A stretch of DNA of 64,000 bases from Ixodes scapularis (GCF_016920785.2 NW_024609880.1:32759152-32823151); one strand, 5' to 3'. Numbered from the stretch's first letter, positions 35,868-47,564 are shown. A program made the numbers and translations. Notes: generated by a model from the letters alone, not told the origin.

Positions 35868-36018
35868 ACAAGTAACGACATCCTTTGAAGCGCCGACTGC
35901 GTGACGGTGCAGGTTTTAGGAAGCAAATGGCGGCGCACGGCAGACGACTGAACTGAATGACGCCATTTTGTTCCAGCGGAATGTGTTTTGCCATTTGTGT
36001 TGGTTGTCGTTACTTGTA
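35868..36018. repeat. Inverted repeat with 13-bp arms
   Basis: ACAAGTAACGACA (about 35868-35880) and TGTCGTTACTTGT (36006-36018) are exact inverted copies. Two TATAGACCA(C/T)TCCA motifs in direct orientation bracket the region (35662 and 36042), which may be element-related. Confidence 0.5.
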
Positions 36019-36390
36019 AAAAGAAATATCGAGGGACTTTATATAGACCATTCCAGTCATTGTTTTCCGTACAGTGACATGTTTGTGTACTAAGCTCAGA
36101 CTTGGATGTAGTTCAACCTCTCTACTCAAACTACTGTAGTTTAAATAGTTTTCCGAGTAACTTCGTAACTTTCAATCCCAACTTTATTTGGGTAATTAGT
36201 AGTTTACTTTAATTACTTTCTTAGGTAAATTCTACTCAAATTACTAACTGCTTTTGAAATCTAGTGCTAATCTTGCTCATCGCAAAAGTCTGAGCGCAGA
36301 AATAAATAAGGCGCCGGCAGATGAAGTGGCATTTATGAACAAGGGGCCCCCTCACAATCCGTTCCCACGGACTTATAGACCTTTTCCACA

Positions 36391-36611
36391 AGGGCGTCGC
36401 CATCTTGAATTGTCGTCACCTCCAGTATGGGCGAAAACATTACTTTGCCGTAGCCACGCCAATAGAAGACATTTGAGATATAAGCCTAACCGTCACACAT
36501 TCTCGTTTTGGCTCCCCTCTATATTTTTTTACTGGTTACAGGTTGAAACGTTTTACAATTTTGTCGTCGCCCATACTGGAAGTGACGACAATTCAAGATG
36601 GCGGCGCCCCT
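36391..36611. mobile_element. 221-bp MITE with 43-bp terminal inverted repeats, nested in the hAT remnant
   Basis: AGGGCGTCGCCATCTTGAAT at 36391 is mirrored by ATTCAAGATGGCGGCGCCCCT at the right end. The arms (36391-36433, 36568-36611) continue through TTGTCGTCAC-TCCAGTATGGGCG with about three mismatches. The interior is AT-rich and non-coding. Confidence 0.75.
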
Positions 36612-37549
36612 ATGGAAAATAATTACACTCGGCAGCCGAAGAAACTGCATCACAGGTGTCCTTGGGCCAAAGTGGCGAGTCTGGTAACGAGCAGCCAAAA
36701 CTTAACACCGGCACGCACGAACGCAGGAAGAGATGCTTAACAGGTATTTGTCAGGTATTGACCAAATCCGATAATGGACGCAGGCGCCGCGCGTCCAGTT
36801 GCAACCGAGAAAGGAAGGGGCACTCCGAGGGTTGTCGTTGTTTTCATGTTGTCTACCTTTAGTGAGTTCGGACTCAAGCGGTTTAAGGGTTCCACTGGAA
36901 ACGCGACTGGAATGACCTCGCAGCTGGGCGCCTGTTCCGATGGTCGCCTCGTCGTCAGCCCATACTCCCTTGCAAAGCCGGACTCCCCTGAGCACAAACG
37001 CAGACACAAATAATCCGTTCATGGGAGCACGTTCCCGCTTTCAGCTGCAACTGTACGAGCGACGATGCTTGTTCACGTAATCCGTGGCGTCCTTGAAAGC
37101 CAGGGAGGCCTCTTTTTTGTTGAAAACGATTTACTTGTCAGGCGTGTCAGGCGCGTCACAATGCCGCAGTTGCCGGCGAGGATTGCGAGAAACCATTGGG
37201 AGATGCGTTTGTTGAACCCCGCGTCAACGACGAAGCGTATTTCGTTTCAACTTTTGTTAAAATAGAATATTTTTTCCCAGTAGCTTAGCTCTAGCACTGC
37301 AACGAGACGCGCAGTCGCCGATTGATCTAATCGTCGTAGCGCGAGACTCGATCCCTTGACGGTCATTTTCACTCGCTCATAGTAGTCTCCAAACGTCGTG
37401 GGAATAAAGAGGGGCCAGTAATAACAATGTCAACTTGCTGACAAAACAGATAAAAAAGATAAAGGAGGTGAGTTTGGTACAAAAGATGCTTCTAGCCGAG
37501 GAAAACCAAACATGTTCCGCCATGGACACCGAAGATGCCGACAATCGCT

Positions 37550-37724
37550 TTCCGGACACTGCACAGCTTGTTTCTGAAATTCAACGCTGCGGTTCCATCT
37601 AGCGCGTCGGTGGAACGTCTTTTTTAGCTTGGCTGGGAACGTATTTAGGAGGAAAAGGGGAAAACTCTCCGATAAGAACTTTGAAAGTCAATTGCTTCTG
37701 CGAGCGAATAAACTATTTTGGTAA
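37550..37724 (+). pseudogene. hAT transposase C-terminal dimerisation domain (frameshifted)
   Basis: The frame reads FRTLHSLFLKFN, then VPSSASVERLF, the signature of the hAT C-terminal dimerisation domain. After a one-base slip the reading continues with SLAGNVFRRKRGKLSDKNFE and ends RANKLFW-stop, again as in hAT transposases. The slip lies in a run of six T (about 37620-37625), where an extra T creates an in-frame TAG. This domain mediates oligomerisation of the transposase and sits at the end of the catalytic fold. The N-terminal zinc finger and most catalytic parts are not recognisable upstream. Transposon fossil, not a working gene. Confidence 0.85.
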
Positions 37725-37985
37725 AACGCAAGCCTAAAAATGACTGCATTTATTGTAGGCTCGCAGAGCTTTTCACGAATCAAAACTGCTCCTCATTTTG
37801 TTATAACAAAAATATAAGAAGGAACTTTGAAAGTAACTTCAAACGTAACTCGCTACTTTTTTACAGTAGTTAGTAGCTTACACAATTACTATTATAAATT
37901 GTAATTTCTACTACACTCCAGTTACTTTGCTTTCAATACTAAGTAACTTAACTACTTTTTCTGAATACTGTGTACATGTTTGACA

Positions 37986-40142
37986 AAGCTGTACAACGTA
38001 GTTTGCTCATGCTGCACTAGATTCCTTCTGCGGAATATCTGGAACACTGCGTTCTTGTGTTTTTCTTTTTTTTTTTCCATGGGTGATAAGTGCTGAAAAC
38101 ATTTATACGTCATAACGTGCTCCGAATAAATCCTTTTATCCAAAGCGCCCCAAAAATTAAAGGACATTTAAGTGACAAGTTTTGCTTGCGCAAAGTGCAA
38201 CGAAAACCTCTATCTCGCTTCGACGACCAGAACCAAACGAGCGAGAGGCGTAAAGACCCGAAAACCCCGGCAAAGACAAAGTGACGCAGCAGGAGCCTCA
38301 AAAAACAAAACAAAAAAACTTGGCCATCGGACCCACGTTAGTCACTAAAGGGTAGGGAAAGATAAAGAGGGCGACGGGAGGGTCGCATAAAATTCGAGTA
38401 ATGGCCGTGAAATATGTTTGGCTCTTGCGTTTTATGACGCGTCGCGTAACGGGGGGAAAGGGAGAGGGGGAGAAGATAAAAACTCTCTGGAGTCAGTATT
38501 TCTATTTGCTGTATTGCGTTTTATCTTTTCTTTCTTTTTACATCTTGTTTTTGTGGGTGTGTGTGCGATGTCTGGCTTAGCCGAGTAGTAGTCTGAGAGT
38601 TACTGTTTTTGGACACCCTGCCGCCTCGTTACTGGGTGTCGGCACGAGCGCCATCTCTGTATGGCGCGTAGTTAGTAAACCGCGGCGGCTGAACGCGCTT
38701 TGACGGCGTGGTTGGAGGTAGTGACTTTCTTGTTTTTTTGTTTTTTTTTTGTAAGTACTTTTATGTGCGGAGGATGGGGAAGGATAGAAAAAATAATGCA
38801 ATGAGGAGTCATGCGGTCCCCTTTTTGCTTTTGCTCAGTAGAGTGCATAAGAAAACAATGAAGCGATGGAGAAAAACTAGTGTCGGTCTTTGCCTCGCCG
38901 CGCTTCAAGTTTCTAAAGCTTGGGAAATCTCATTTTCTTCGCTCTCCCCCTCGTTCAGTTTGTTATTTGTTTTAATGGCCGCCCATGGGCGTGTATCCAC
39001 GGGCGTTCCTGAAGAAAAAAAAAAAATGCTGGGGACGCCGAGGGTTCGAAAGGGCGTGTTTAAAATTTATGAGCTGAAATCGAATTTTCAAATGGTTTCG
39101 GGAATCTTTATTTATTTATTTATTTTTCATTTAAGACTCTCGGTGTTCAGTTCCACCCATCGCGGTCCTCTTAATGGCAGCATATTCTGGATCGTGTTTT
39201 TTTTTTTTTCTTTTATGTACGCAAGGTTTTTAGTTCTTGTTGTTTTTGTATTTGTTACGCAAGACTTCCTCCGCTTTAGTACATAATAAAAGCGGAGCGA
39301 ACGACTTGAATCGTGCTTTGAAGATTTAACTCTCCATATTCGTGGGGAGTCAGTGTGTGTAAAAAATATCAATACAAAACAAAATAAACGAAGGTTTTGT
39401 TTTAAAAGTTGCAGGTGGTTTCGTAGTCCTGGAAACTGTTTCCTCAAACCGCCGCACGCAAGAGCTTGGGAATCGGCGGCGACGGAAGAGAGCGATTTCA
39501 AGCCGAGGCCATTTCTTCAGGTGGAAGAGCCGAGATGGTCTTACTACGCGTTAGCTTTGAGATTACCCGTGCGACCGGCATATCTTGCAGACATGGGCCG
39601 GTTTGCTGGTGAATGCAGCTATCCCTATGCGCCGGGTAAAATTGTCGCAAGAGATTTTTTGAGGTCGCGTGACCAGTTTCGTTGAGAGCACAAAACTAAA
39701 GGCACCTAGCATTCCAGTTCGTTCTCGCTTCAAATATTCAAGTCCAATTTTGCGCGCAGAAACAGGCTTGAAATGTAAGTGAAAAGAATCGCGTTCCTCT
39801 GCTTTGGAAGCGGCATATAAATATTGTGTGTGTGTGTCTGCGTGTGCGTGTGCGTGTGCATGTGCGTGTGTGTGTGTGTGTGTGTTTCTGTGTGAAAGGT
39901 CGTGCTAAGCGAGATTTAAAGGAAACGACCGGCGATTCTTGTGATTGGAATTGGCTTCTAAGTGAAAGGGAATGTGAACACTGCTATTAGAACCTTCTCT
40001 GTTAGCGGCACTACCGGTATAATAAAATATTTGAGCACTGGAAACGAATACCAGAAGACCCGTGAAAATTGTAGGTGAAATAAGGGCGAGTTTTTACTGG
40101 TTCAATACTGATTCCTGTCTGAGCTTGGCCGTTATTGTTTTT
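37986..40142. other. Non-coding DNA with a GT-rich microsatellite
   Basis: Holds a (GT)n/(GTGC)n tract at about 39825-39890 and several T-rich runs. The 192-codon frame at 38708-39286 is low-complexity (F/S/K rich) and has no family resemblance. Confidence 0.5.
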
Positions 40143-40343
40143 GACGTGAAACACGTGTAAAAAGAAAAAAAAAACCTCGTCGCATAGCGCCGCAGAGACG
40201 CGCAGCTATAGCAACCGCCGCTGACGCTATGAATGACATAGCGGCGCGGCACTCGGCCACATCATAGCGTCAGGGGCGGTTGCTATGGTTACGCCGTTGG
40301 GCGGCACGATGCGACGTCGGCCTTGCTCACGTGTGTCTCACGC
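40143..40343. mobile_element. 201-bp foldback element
   Basis: Arms of about 90 bp pair: GACGTGAA-ACACGTG, CGTCGCAT, TAGCAACCGCC and TGACGCTATGA on the left match the complement on the right. The loop is about 25 bp. The innermost 28 bp of the arms are almost identical. MITE-like; a transcript would make a long imperfect hairpin. Confidence 0.75.
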
Positions 40344-41628
40344 TTAGCAGATCACGCCAAAAAGACGCGGAAGAGGCATAAACGGTCGACGCTGCATTTT
40401 TAGAGTGGTATTAAATGGGCATAGTTTTACGTGTGTAAGAAGCGTGACGCGGCAGTCTCCATTTGAATTTTGGCGACAAAAACGAATTTCGTTTCTATTT
40501 AGGATAGAGGGTATGAAACAATCAATGTGGCGATGCAGGCGAGTTTGGTCACGATTACAAACTAGTTGCAGCGCGCGAATAATACACAGACAAGGGAAGG
40601 ATCGACCGGACGAGCGCCGGTATTAAACTGAACGTTTAATACAAAGAAAACGCAGAGGGACACAACCACACCTTGATACCGTCCACACGCCCTCAAAGAA
40701 GTGACCTCTCTCTTGTGTAAGTACGCCGACGTTTGACTGACGCAATTCTGACCATCCTTTTCTATCTCTTAAGCTTCCACAATTCCCTCGCAATTTCGTC
40801 AGGCCCTTTGCCCAAAATTATGAGGCTGTCAGATTACTGCTGACACATGCACGTGATGCAGTGTAAAGAAACGTTGCCCCCAGTGGTAGACCGCAGCGAG
40901 ACTGCATGTTCGCGTGCTCGATCATTCACACATTGGCGAGTTTGGCCGATTCGTGATTGATCACACACCAGCCACAGCTCAGTGGAATACGACAGACCAC
41001 CCCGGCTACGCTCTCGACGTACTGATTTCTGTGATTTACCGCACATTCGATTCCTCTCACACCTCTGTCAGATACTCTGGGGCATGGTTTCGACATCTTG
41101 CCGGGCGGCACCGAAAAAACAACACGTACATCGTAGCGCCCCGCTATCTTTTGCACATTATGAGAGATCTCGTGTACATGAAGGATTACTTATGGTCTCT
41201 TATTTGGTCGTCCCCTATTCGGCTGGGGTCCCGTCTTTATCTTTCTTACTAGGATTTCAGCCACCGCCAACAAAACTGAAGATGGGAAGACCGCGGCGCA
41301 AAGCCGTTCAACCTCCCTGCCAAAGCTCTCCTGTTTGAGTATTGTGAAAAGACCTCTCTAGGGCCGCCTGCAGACACGATGACGCGATGCCCTTCTTAAC
41401 TAGCTTCGAGTGAGATGAATATAAAGGAATATATAATACATAAGACGATCGCGAAGACATCCGTCTTTGCAACCTTCTGTACACTTTAGTGGCTCAGAGT
41501 GTGGCGTGAAAACATCATACACTGAATTGAGAACGGTATCATTCGAAGCCCTCTCGGGCTTTTTGATTGCCGCGAGGTACTCGCCGACAAATCGAAATAC
41601 CTTACTGCATGGCACCGCCCGCATCGAT

Positions 41629-41700
41629 ATTCTCGCTAATGTTTTGGTCATTCTTCGCCAAAAGGCTTTTGGCGAAGATTGCCAAACCATTAGCGAGAAT
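41629..41700. repeat. 72-bp near-perfect hairpin at the core of the foldback
   Basis: ATTCTCGCTAATG... and ...CATTAGCGAGAAT are the ends; the arms meet at CCAAAAG-G-CTTTTGG with a single-base centre. About 33 of 36 positions pair. The shape is a cruciform or pre-miRNA-length hairpin, but there is almost no terminal loop. Confidence 0.85.
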
Positions 41701-41849
41701 TTGAATGCGAGCTGTATTGACGGCTACCTTGTGGTAACCAAAAGGCCTGAGGGGACTTCAAATGGTGGCGTTGTCAACGCAGTGTGTGATATTTTCACGC
41801 AACACTCTGGGTGACTAATGTTAACACGATCGCCAAAACGGCATTACGA

Positions 41850-42140
41850 AGTAATCCCTGGAGAAGGGGAACCCGGGATATCTCCATCTCCACTGGAAAC
41901 GGAGAGGAACCGGGTTCGATTCCCGAACCAGGCGGATTTTTTCGGTCGCGCACCAGTCACCTAGCTGTGTTTGGAGATTCGTGTTTGTCCTTTGTCCCCC
42001 TTGTTCCTCTTCTTCAAGGATTATTTCATCATTCTGGTCCAGCTCAGTTGCACCTTTGCTATGGATTGCATCAGAATAAGAGACAGCATGTTCTTGCAGT
42101 TTCTTGACCTAAAGTAGAAGTTCACTGTGTTCAATGTGTG
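41850..42140 (+). repeat. tRNA-related SINE-like insertion
   Basis: Contains a perfect pol III B-box-like GGTTCGATTCC (41914-41924) preceded by an A-box-like TGGAGAAGGGG (about 41859), with a T-arm-like CCGGG...CCCGA around the B box. The cloverleaf is not completed, so it is not a tRNA gene. It occupies the only gap in the symmetry of the surrounding foldback, which suggests it inserted after the foldback formed. Confidence 0.5.
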
Positions 42141-42920
42141 CTGGCTCCATCACCCTCGCACTAAGGAGGGACTCTTGCCTTTTGATTCTCCTCCCTCGAA
42201 GCAAGTTAAGAGGGGCATCGCGCTATCGTGTCTGCAGGCGGCCCTAGAGAAATATTGCCGCCATACTTTTACATGGGAGCTTTGGGAGGCAGATTGAACA
42301 GCTCGGCGCTTCGGGATACCCAGCTTCAGTTTTATTGGCGGTGGCAAAAAAGCTGCTGAGGAAGATAAAGACGGGACCCCAACAACATAACAAAGTCCAA
42401 ATAAGAAACCAGAAGTAATCCCTTATGTACACAAGATTTCTCAATAATATGAAAATTATAGCGGCGCGCTACGGTGTGCCTGCTGTCTTTTTGGCGCCCA
42501 GTAAGATATCGCAACTATGCCCCTGGAAGTCTACGAGATAGGAAAGAAGGATGATGTCTATGTCAGTCAAACATCGGTGTATTTCCACAAGAAATAGATA
42601 ACTTTATTGAGCACGTGTTGATGACGGTGTGGTTGTTTCCCTCTGTGTTTTCTTTTTGTTAAACGTTCAGTTGATGTTCGGCGCTCGTACTGTAAATTTC
42701 CCCCTTTGTCTGTGTATTTATTGCGCGCTGCTACCAGTTTCTAAATACGAAACAATAAAACTTGTATATTTCATTTTCAGAGCGTATGAGCACCTCGGCG
42801 TGAGCGCAATAATAAAAACAAGCTTATCATACTGCCCGACCGGTGGTCCGTTGGCCGTGGCCTCTGTAGACCATTACAATAGCCGCCTCCTATGCACCGT
42901 CATCTCTGTCTGCTGGACTT

Positions 42921-43656
42921 TACCGGGTGATTCAAAGAGACGGCAGGCTCTTTAAATCGACCGGGAAATTCGTTTTCCTAACCTATCGCGCTACGACTTT
43001 GTGCAGCGTTGCCCACAGATGGTGCATTTCTTTTTTGTAAAATTTGCAAAAAGCGAACTTACCTGAGGAAAAAGTAAAGAAAGAAAAAGGCTTAGCTCCT
43101 ATGGAAACGCAGTGACGCCACCGGTCTTCAAACAACACGGCGCCGTTTCGCACGGGACACAAGAGATGACGCAACGAACACCGCCAACGAACGAGCATAC
43201 GGCGCCGAGCGCCAGCGTCTTTAGCAGACAATCTTTTCGACTCAAAAGCAGAGCGCTTTCCGCGGTCGGCTACAGTCTCAGAAACAAAAGCAGGCGTGGT
43301 AACAACAAGGAACTGCAGTTCCTTGCCTGCTAAATACGCCGGCTCTCGGCGTCGTCTGCTCGTTCGTTGGCGGCAGTTGGCGTCGCGGCCGCTTGCGCCA
43401 TCTCTCGTCTCCCGTGCGAAACGGCGCCGTGATGTTTGAAGACCGGTGGCGTCGCTGCATTTCCATAGGAGCTAAGCCTTTTTCTTTCTTCAATTTTTTC
43501 CTCAGCCAAACTCGCTCTTTGCAAATTTTACAAAAAAAAAAAAAAAGAAATGCACCATCTGTGGGCAACGCTGCACAAAGTCGTAGCGCGATAGGTTAAG
43601 AAACCGAATTTTCCGGTCGATTTAAAGAGCCTGCCGTCTCCTTGAATCACCCGGTA
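42921..43656. mobile_element. 736-bp foldback element, arms over 300 bp
   Basis: Starts TACCGGGTGATTCAA and ends TTGAATCACCCGGTA. The arms 42921-43230 and 43325-43656 match closely through CTTAGCTCCTATGGAAA, CGCCACCGGTCTTCAAAC and CGCCAACGAACGAGCA. The loop contains an 18-bp perfect palindrome, AAGGAACTGCAGTTCCTT (43307-43324). No transposase. Foldback transposon or large MITE, probably fairly young given arm similarity. Confidence 0.8.
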
Positions 43657-46600
43657 GAACGCGTCCCCAGCTTGCGCAATGGAGCGCTTCTTGGGAATAT
43701 CAGAGACTGCGCACGCGTCCGCAGCCCATTGACTCAGAATTTTTAGCCCTGGGTGATTTACAGTACAAACGCGTATACACCATCCGGGCACTACCCAGGA
43801 GGAATATGCATTGTCACTGGGTTATGTACGCAGGCATGGGGTAAGATACTTCGCAGAAGAGAGCCACTGTGCACGCTGTAGATTGCGGCCGATAGCCCGT
43901 GCAGAAAAACAACGACGGCGACGCGTCGAAGTCGATTACTGAAAGTCTCTGTCAGCAACACAAACTGGATATCAAATACTTGACTAGAAAACACATCCTA
44001 GTCTGCGAAAACTCAATGGCCTTAGAGACGATCAGTTATTTTGCATAGTTAGAACGGCGGTTCCCCGCGCAGCCTCCGGGTTTTCTTCATTAAATTGGGT
44101 GTAAGAGCTGTATTTAGGTCGGCTGGTTGCCGTCAGCTCTCGTCGTGGACAGCCTTCGACACGGCGGAGACGGCCGTGTCTGCTGTCTGGGCGAATCCGG
44201 TGTCTCGGTGCACCGGCGGTAACCCTCTCCCTCGACGTAGCATGAAAACGCATGCGTTATCTCGGACGCAGTCCTTCCACGCCGATGGGTAAAGTAAGGC
44301 GCTGTAGACAGGTTTCTTTTGCAAATGCGCGGAGTAGAATATATTCTCCTAATTCTCCGTTGCAAGCGTAGCAAGCCCCGAGAATCTTACTTCGCAGTCA
44401 AAAAGATTGCACCTTTAGCCCATAAAGATGCCAAAGAACAAGTCCTGAAGCAAGTCCCTGCAATTTTTAAATCTGTCATTGACCATATCAAAGTATTTGG
44501 TTTTACGTTTAGTGCTTCGGAGGGCAGACAATGCAAAGGTCTTAAACCCATACTTCGTTTTATCATATGTCCGGACTCGGTCGAAGGCACGAACATATGC
44601 AACCACGGACACAAATACTAAGAGCGCGAATCACCGATCCTTCCCTGTACACGATTGATTTAGCGATAATAGAACACCATGACGTTGCGCTTTTAACCCT
44701 GTTTCATCAGCCTCGTCGGCTGGTTGCTTCGGCTGCGTTCGGACCATACTGTAAGATATGAAAGTGTGGACACCGCGTGCGATGCAGCCTGGCAGGTAAA
44801 GTCCTCTCCTCGCCTTGGTTTCAAGTGACGGAACCAGATGGCTGCACGATTATGCGGCTAACTGCAGTTTGTCGCGCACACGGCTTTCCATGCTTTCTAC
44901 AGGAGATATGCTCGTTTTTAAGGTCGTTTTCTGGGTGTAACACGTCATGTAGAACTTCGCACTTGCGCTACGTGGGTTGCTTAGGCGCTGCTTGGTCATT
45001 GACCCTGGTTTCGTGCCTCAACGGTGGCAAAAAAAAAATATTTTGTGGACGCATTGAAGCGGACAGATCTCTGGCACTGTGTTCAGGCCTGTGTCCGTCA
45101 AGGTAAGAGCAGACGACCAAGCGGAAAGAGCGCGCATCTAATTTTTATAAGACAAACAATTGTTAAGAAAATGTTTTGCTTTTAGCAGGTTCCTTTTTAC
45201 GACGCCGTTTGGTCGATTGAGACGCTAACGGGTGAGGCTGCTCGAGCGCACGAAGATAGGACATTATCTGGTCGATCGCGTCGCAGCGTACACCATGCTC
45301 TCTGCCTTCACTCAGAGCCTGTCCTCACCCATATATATCTTACACCGTGGTGGTGTAGCTATACGGAGGCATTTACAGGCGACCATATACCTGTCCATTC
45401 CTCTTGAGGAGGCTCCGACTGCGTGATTCAAGAGCCCTTCCGCAGCGTGCTTTCCGCAAGAGCGTTGTTTTGGGCAGATGATAATGGAGAGTTTGTTCTG
45501 AGCATGCGACACGAAAACACGCTCGAGCATGACGAACTGCACGAATATATTTACGAAATTCGAAGCCGCGTGCTGTATATTATTTCCGCGGGGATCTAAA
45601 AAAAGAAAACGACGCACGCGCTTTGAAGACAGTCGTGCAAGGACCCCGAAGCGCAATCGAGGACGAGGCTGGAGGACGTCGCAGCTGTTCTCGAACGTGA
45701 GAGCGTCATGAACGCAGATCGGTTGCAATGGTGGCTGTTATCGTTTCCCCCCAATGGGAAATGACACCCGCCTCCTCTTCCCCCTGCAGTTCCCCTCCTG
45801 AATCTCCCGGTGCATTCTTACGGGAGGAAATCGTCTCGTTTTCATTGCGTCCCTTTTTTTGTATCATTATTTTCTTGTTTTCGTCTCGGGTCTCTGCGCT
45901 TACGTCTTTGTGTGTGTGGCTGTGTGTGCACAAGTGTTAGTTTGCATCGCTTGATTTGTGTGTGTACGTGCGTGTTTGTTGTTGTTGTTGTTGTTTTTGT
46001 TGTATTGAGGGGATAGGTTGTTTACGGGGGCGTTTGTATCTCCGTGCTCTCTCGGCCGCCTTGCGCCTTTTCTGCCGTCCCTTTCTGCCACCCTTATTCC
46101 CTCCGGGGTTACCGGGTTTTGGGGCATGGGGTACAATGCGAAATAGAAACGGATTTTCGGATTCTATTTATTTTTATTTTGGTTTTCGTATTTTCCTTTA
46201 TGAAGCGTGAGTGTTAGAATGATAGGCTTTGTGTAAAATGCCTGTCTCTTTTTTTTTCTCTTTTTTTTATTCCGAATGGAATAGCTAGTGTTGCGGAGAT
46301 TCAAGAACAAAAAATATCATCTATGGAGAAAAACACTGGAATTGAGCTATCCGCGTCATAAAATTATGGGTTTTACGGAAGCGAGAAAACAAGAACTGGA
46401 AAACACTATACGTTCTACTGTCATTCTATTGCGTGCGAGAAAAAAAAATCTCTCCGCCATAACTATGCTATCATAATGGCAACTTCGATACGAGTGTTTT
46501 TTTTTTATTATTATTTGCCATATTTAACATTAATTTACGAAGAGTATATTGTGGAGCAATTTTTAGGTTTAGTATTATTTTCTTTTTTTTATGAGGAAAC

Positions 46601-47012
46601 ATACTGCCAATGTAGTATATACGAAGGAAAGTGGTCAGCAACACTGCAAGCATATTTAAGTAATCTTGTTCGGAAACTATGAGGTTTTGGTCATGATACA
46701 TTCTCCCCGCGTCGACAGCGTTATCTCAATGGCATTTGTATCCGATCTACCGTAATGTTACAGCCCTCAAGTGCCCCCAGAATTAACTAATGAATATACC
46801 CATTTCAATAGTCTTTCTCGAAAAATGCTAGCCATCCATTAGCTGCTGCACCAATTATCGCGTTCGCCGTTTTGGGGCACGCACTCTGCGCATGCGTTGA
46901 ACAGAAGGTCCACGTCAGCATTCGGCGTAAAATCGATTCAGCTCGTATCAAAAAAGAAAGCTTCGCTAGCGTTAGTTGAGGACCCGGATCCTATCACACA
47001 CTTCATGTCCGG
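43657..47012. other. Non-coding DNA, no gene recognised
   Basis: Contains GT- and GTT-rich patches (45908-46005). The frames at 44319-44621 (plus) and 45312-45728 (minus) have ordinary composition but no domain that I recognise. No exon is called. Confidence 0.45.
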
Positions 47013-47079
47013 GATGGATAGATGGATGGATGTTAATGTAGGATGTCGAGCTACCGCCCCTTTGTAACGGACGGTAGCT
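47013..47079 (-). repeat. LINE-like 3' end: stem-loop plus (GGAT)n tail
   Basis: On the minus strand a stem AGCTACCG...CGGTAGCT (47079-47049) is followed by short sequence and an (ATCC)n run (47032-47013). A 3' stem-loop next to a microsatellite tail is typical of non-LTR retrotransposon ends. The upstream 147-codon minus frame (47494-47051) shows no reverse-transcriptase motif, so the body is not identified. Confidence 0.45.
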
Positions 47080-47564
47080 TGAAATGCCAAAAAACTTTAT
47101 ATGGTTCCTCCTGCCCTTCTAAGACCAATTTTTTCCCCCTAACTATCACCAGGCAGTGTGCGATATCACCAGAATGACCCTCGTGGGATCGGGCAAAAAA
47201 AGTGAAAAACATTACCCTCCTGCTTCGAATAAATGGCAACCGCCAATGTTGCTCGACGGACTTTTGAAAAGAGTCTATTGTCAGACTATAGGCATCCGAC
47301 TCATGTTTGAACCCACCACATTGATAGAGGATTGGTGGAAGTGCAGCCCTTAGGAAGATCATGGCGGCACAACGCAGCACTGAGCTAGATTTCAGATGCA
47401 CTGTTCTTCCCAGAAGTGGCGCGCGGCACGTGTCTCGAGCATTTCCACAACAATAAATGGCGTCACTTTTCCCGGGATAGAGGGGCTTTAACAATCTTGC
47501 ATAGTAGTAATTAGTAGTAATATCTGAGGACTGCGCCCTGTGAGATAGCGGCTATATCTTTCTG

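Larger units (their letters stand above)
36115..37985 (+). mobile_element. Decayed hAT-superfamily DNA transposon
   Basis: Both ends are rich in AGTAACT/GTTACTT/TAGTTA-type motifs (36115-36260 and 37830-37960), the style of subterminal repeats in hAT elements. The coding remnant of a hAT transposase C-terminus lies near the right end (37550-37724). The rest of the transposase is not recognisable, and a MITE sits inside (36391-36611). Exact termini and the 8-bp target duplication could not be fixed. Confidence 0.5.
41025..42600. mobile_element. Composite 1.6-kb foldback element, interrupted in its right arm
   Basis: The outer arms (41025-41410 and 42190-42600) are inverted copies, with shared blocks GGGGTCCCGTCTTTATCTT, AGGGCCGCCTGCAGACACGAT and GCGATGCCC. 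The inner arms (41485-41664 and 41666-41818) also pair. Between the right inner and outer arms lies about 370 bp with no counterpart on the left, including a tRNA-like SINE segment. The arms share similar peptide strings in matching frames (for example PEG/RxSN..V..(A/S)V.D.FT.HS), hinting at a coding origin, but no family was recognised. Confidence 0.7.

Noticed and set aside
38708..39286. 192-codon plus-strand frame
   Set aside because: Low-complexity F/S/K sequence driven by T-rich runs.
41629..41700. Calling a microRNA gene
   Set aside because: Near-complete symmetry without a loop and its position at the centre of a foldback transposon make a transposon origin more likely.
41850..41945. 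tRNA gene
   Set aside because: B box is perfect, but acceptor and anticodon stems do not close; a SINE is more likely.
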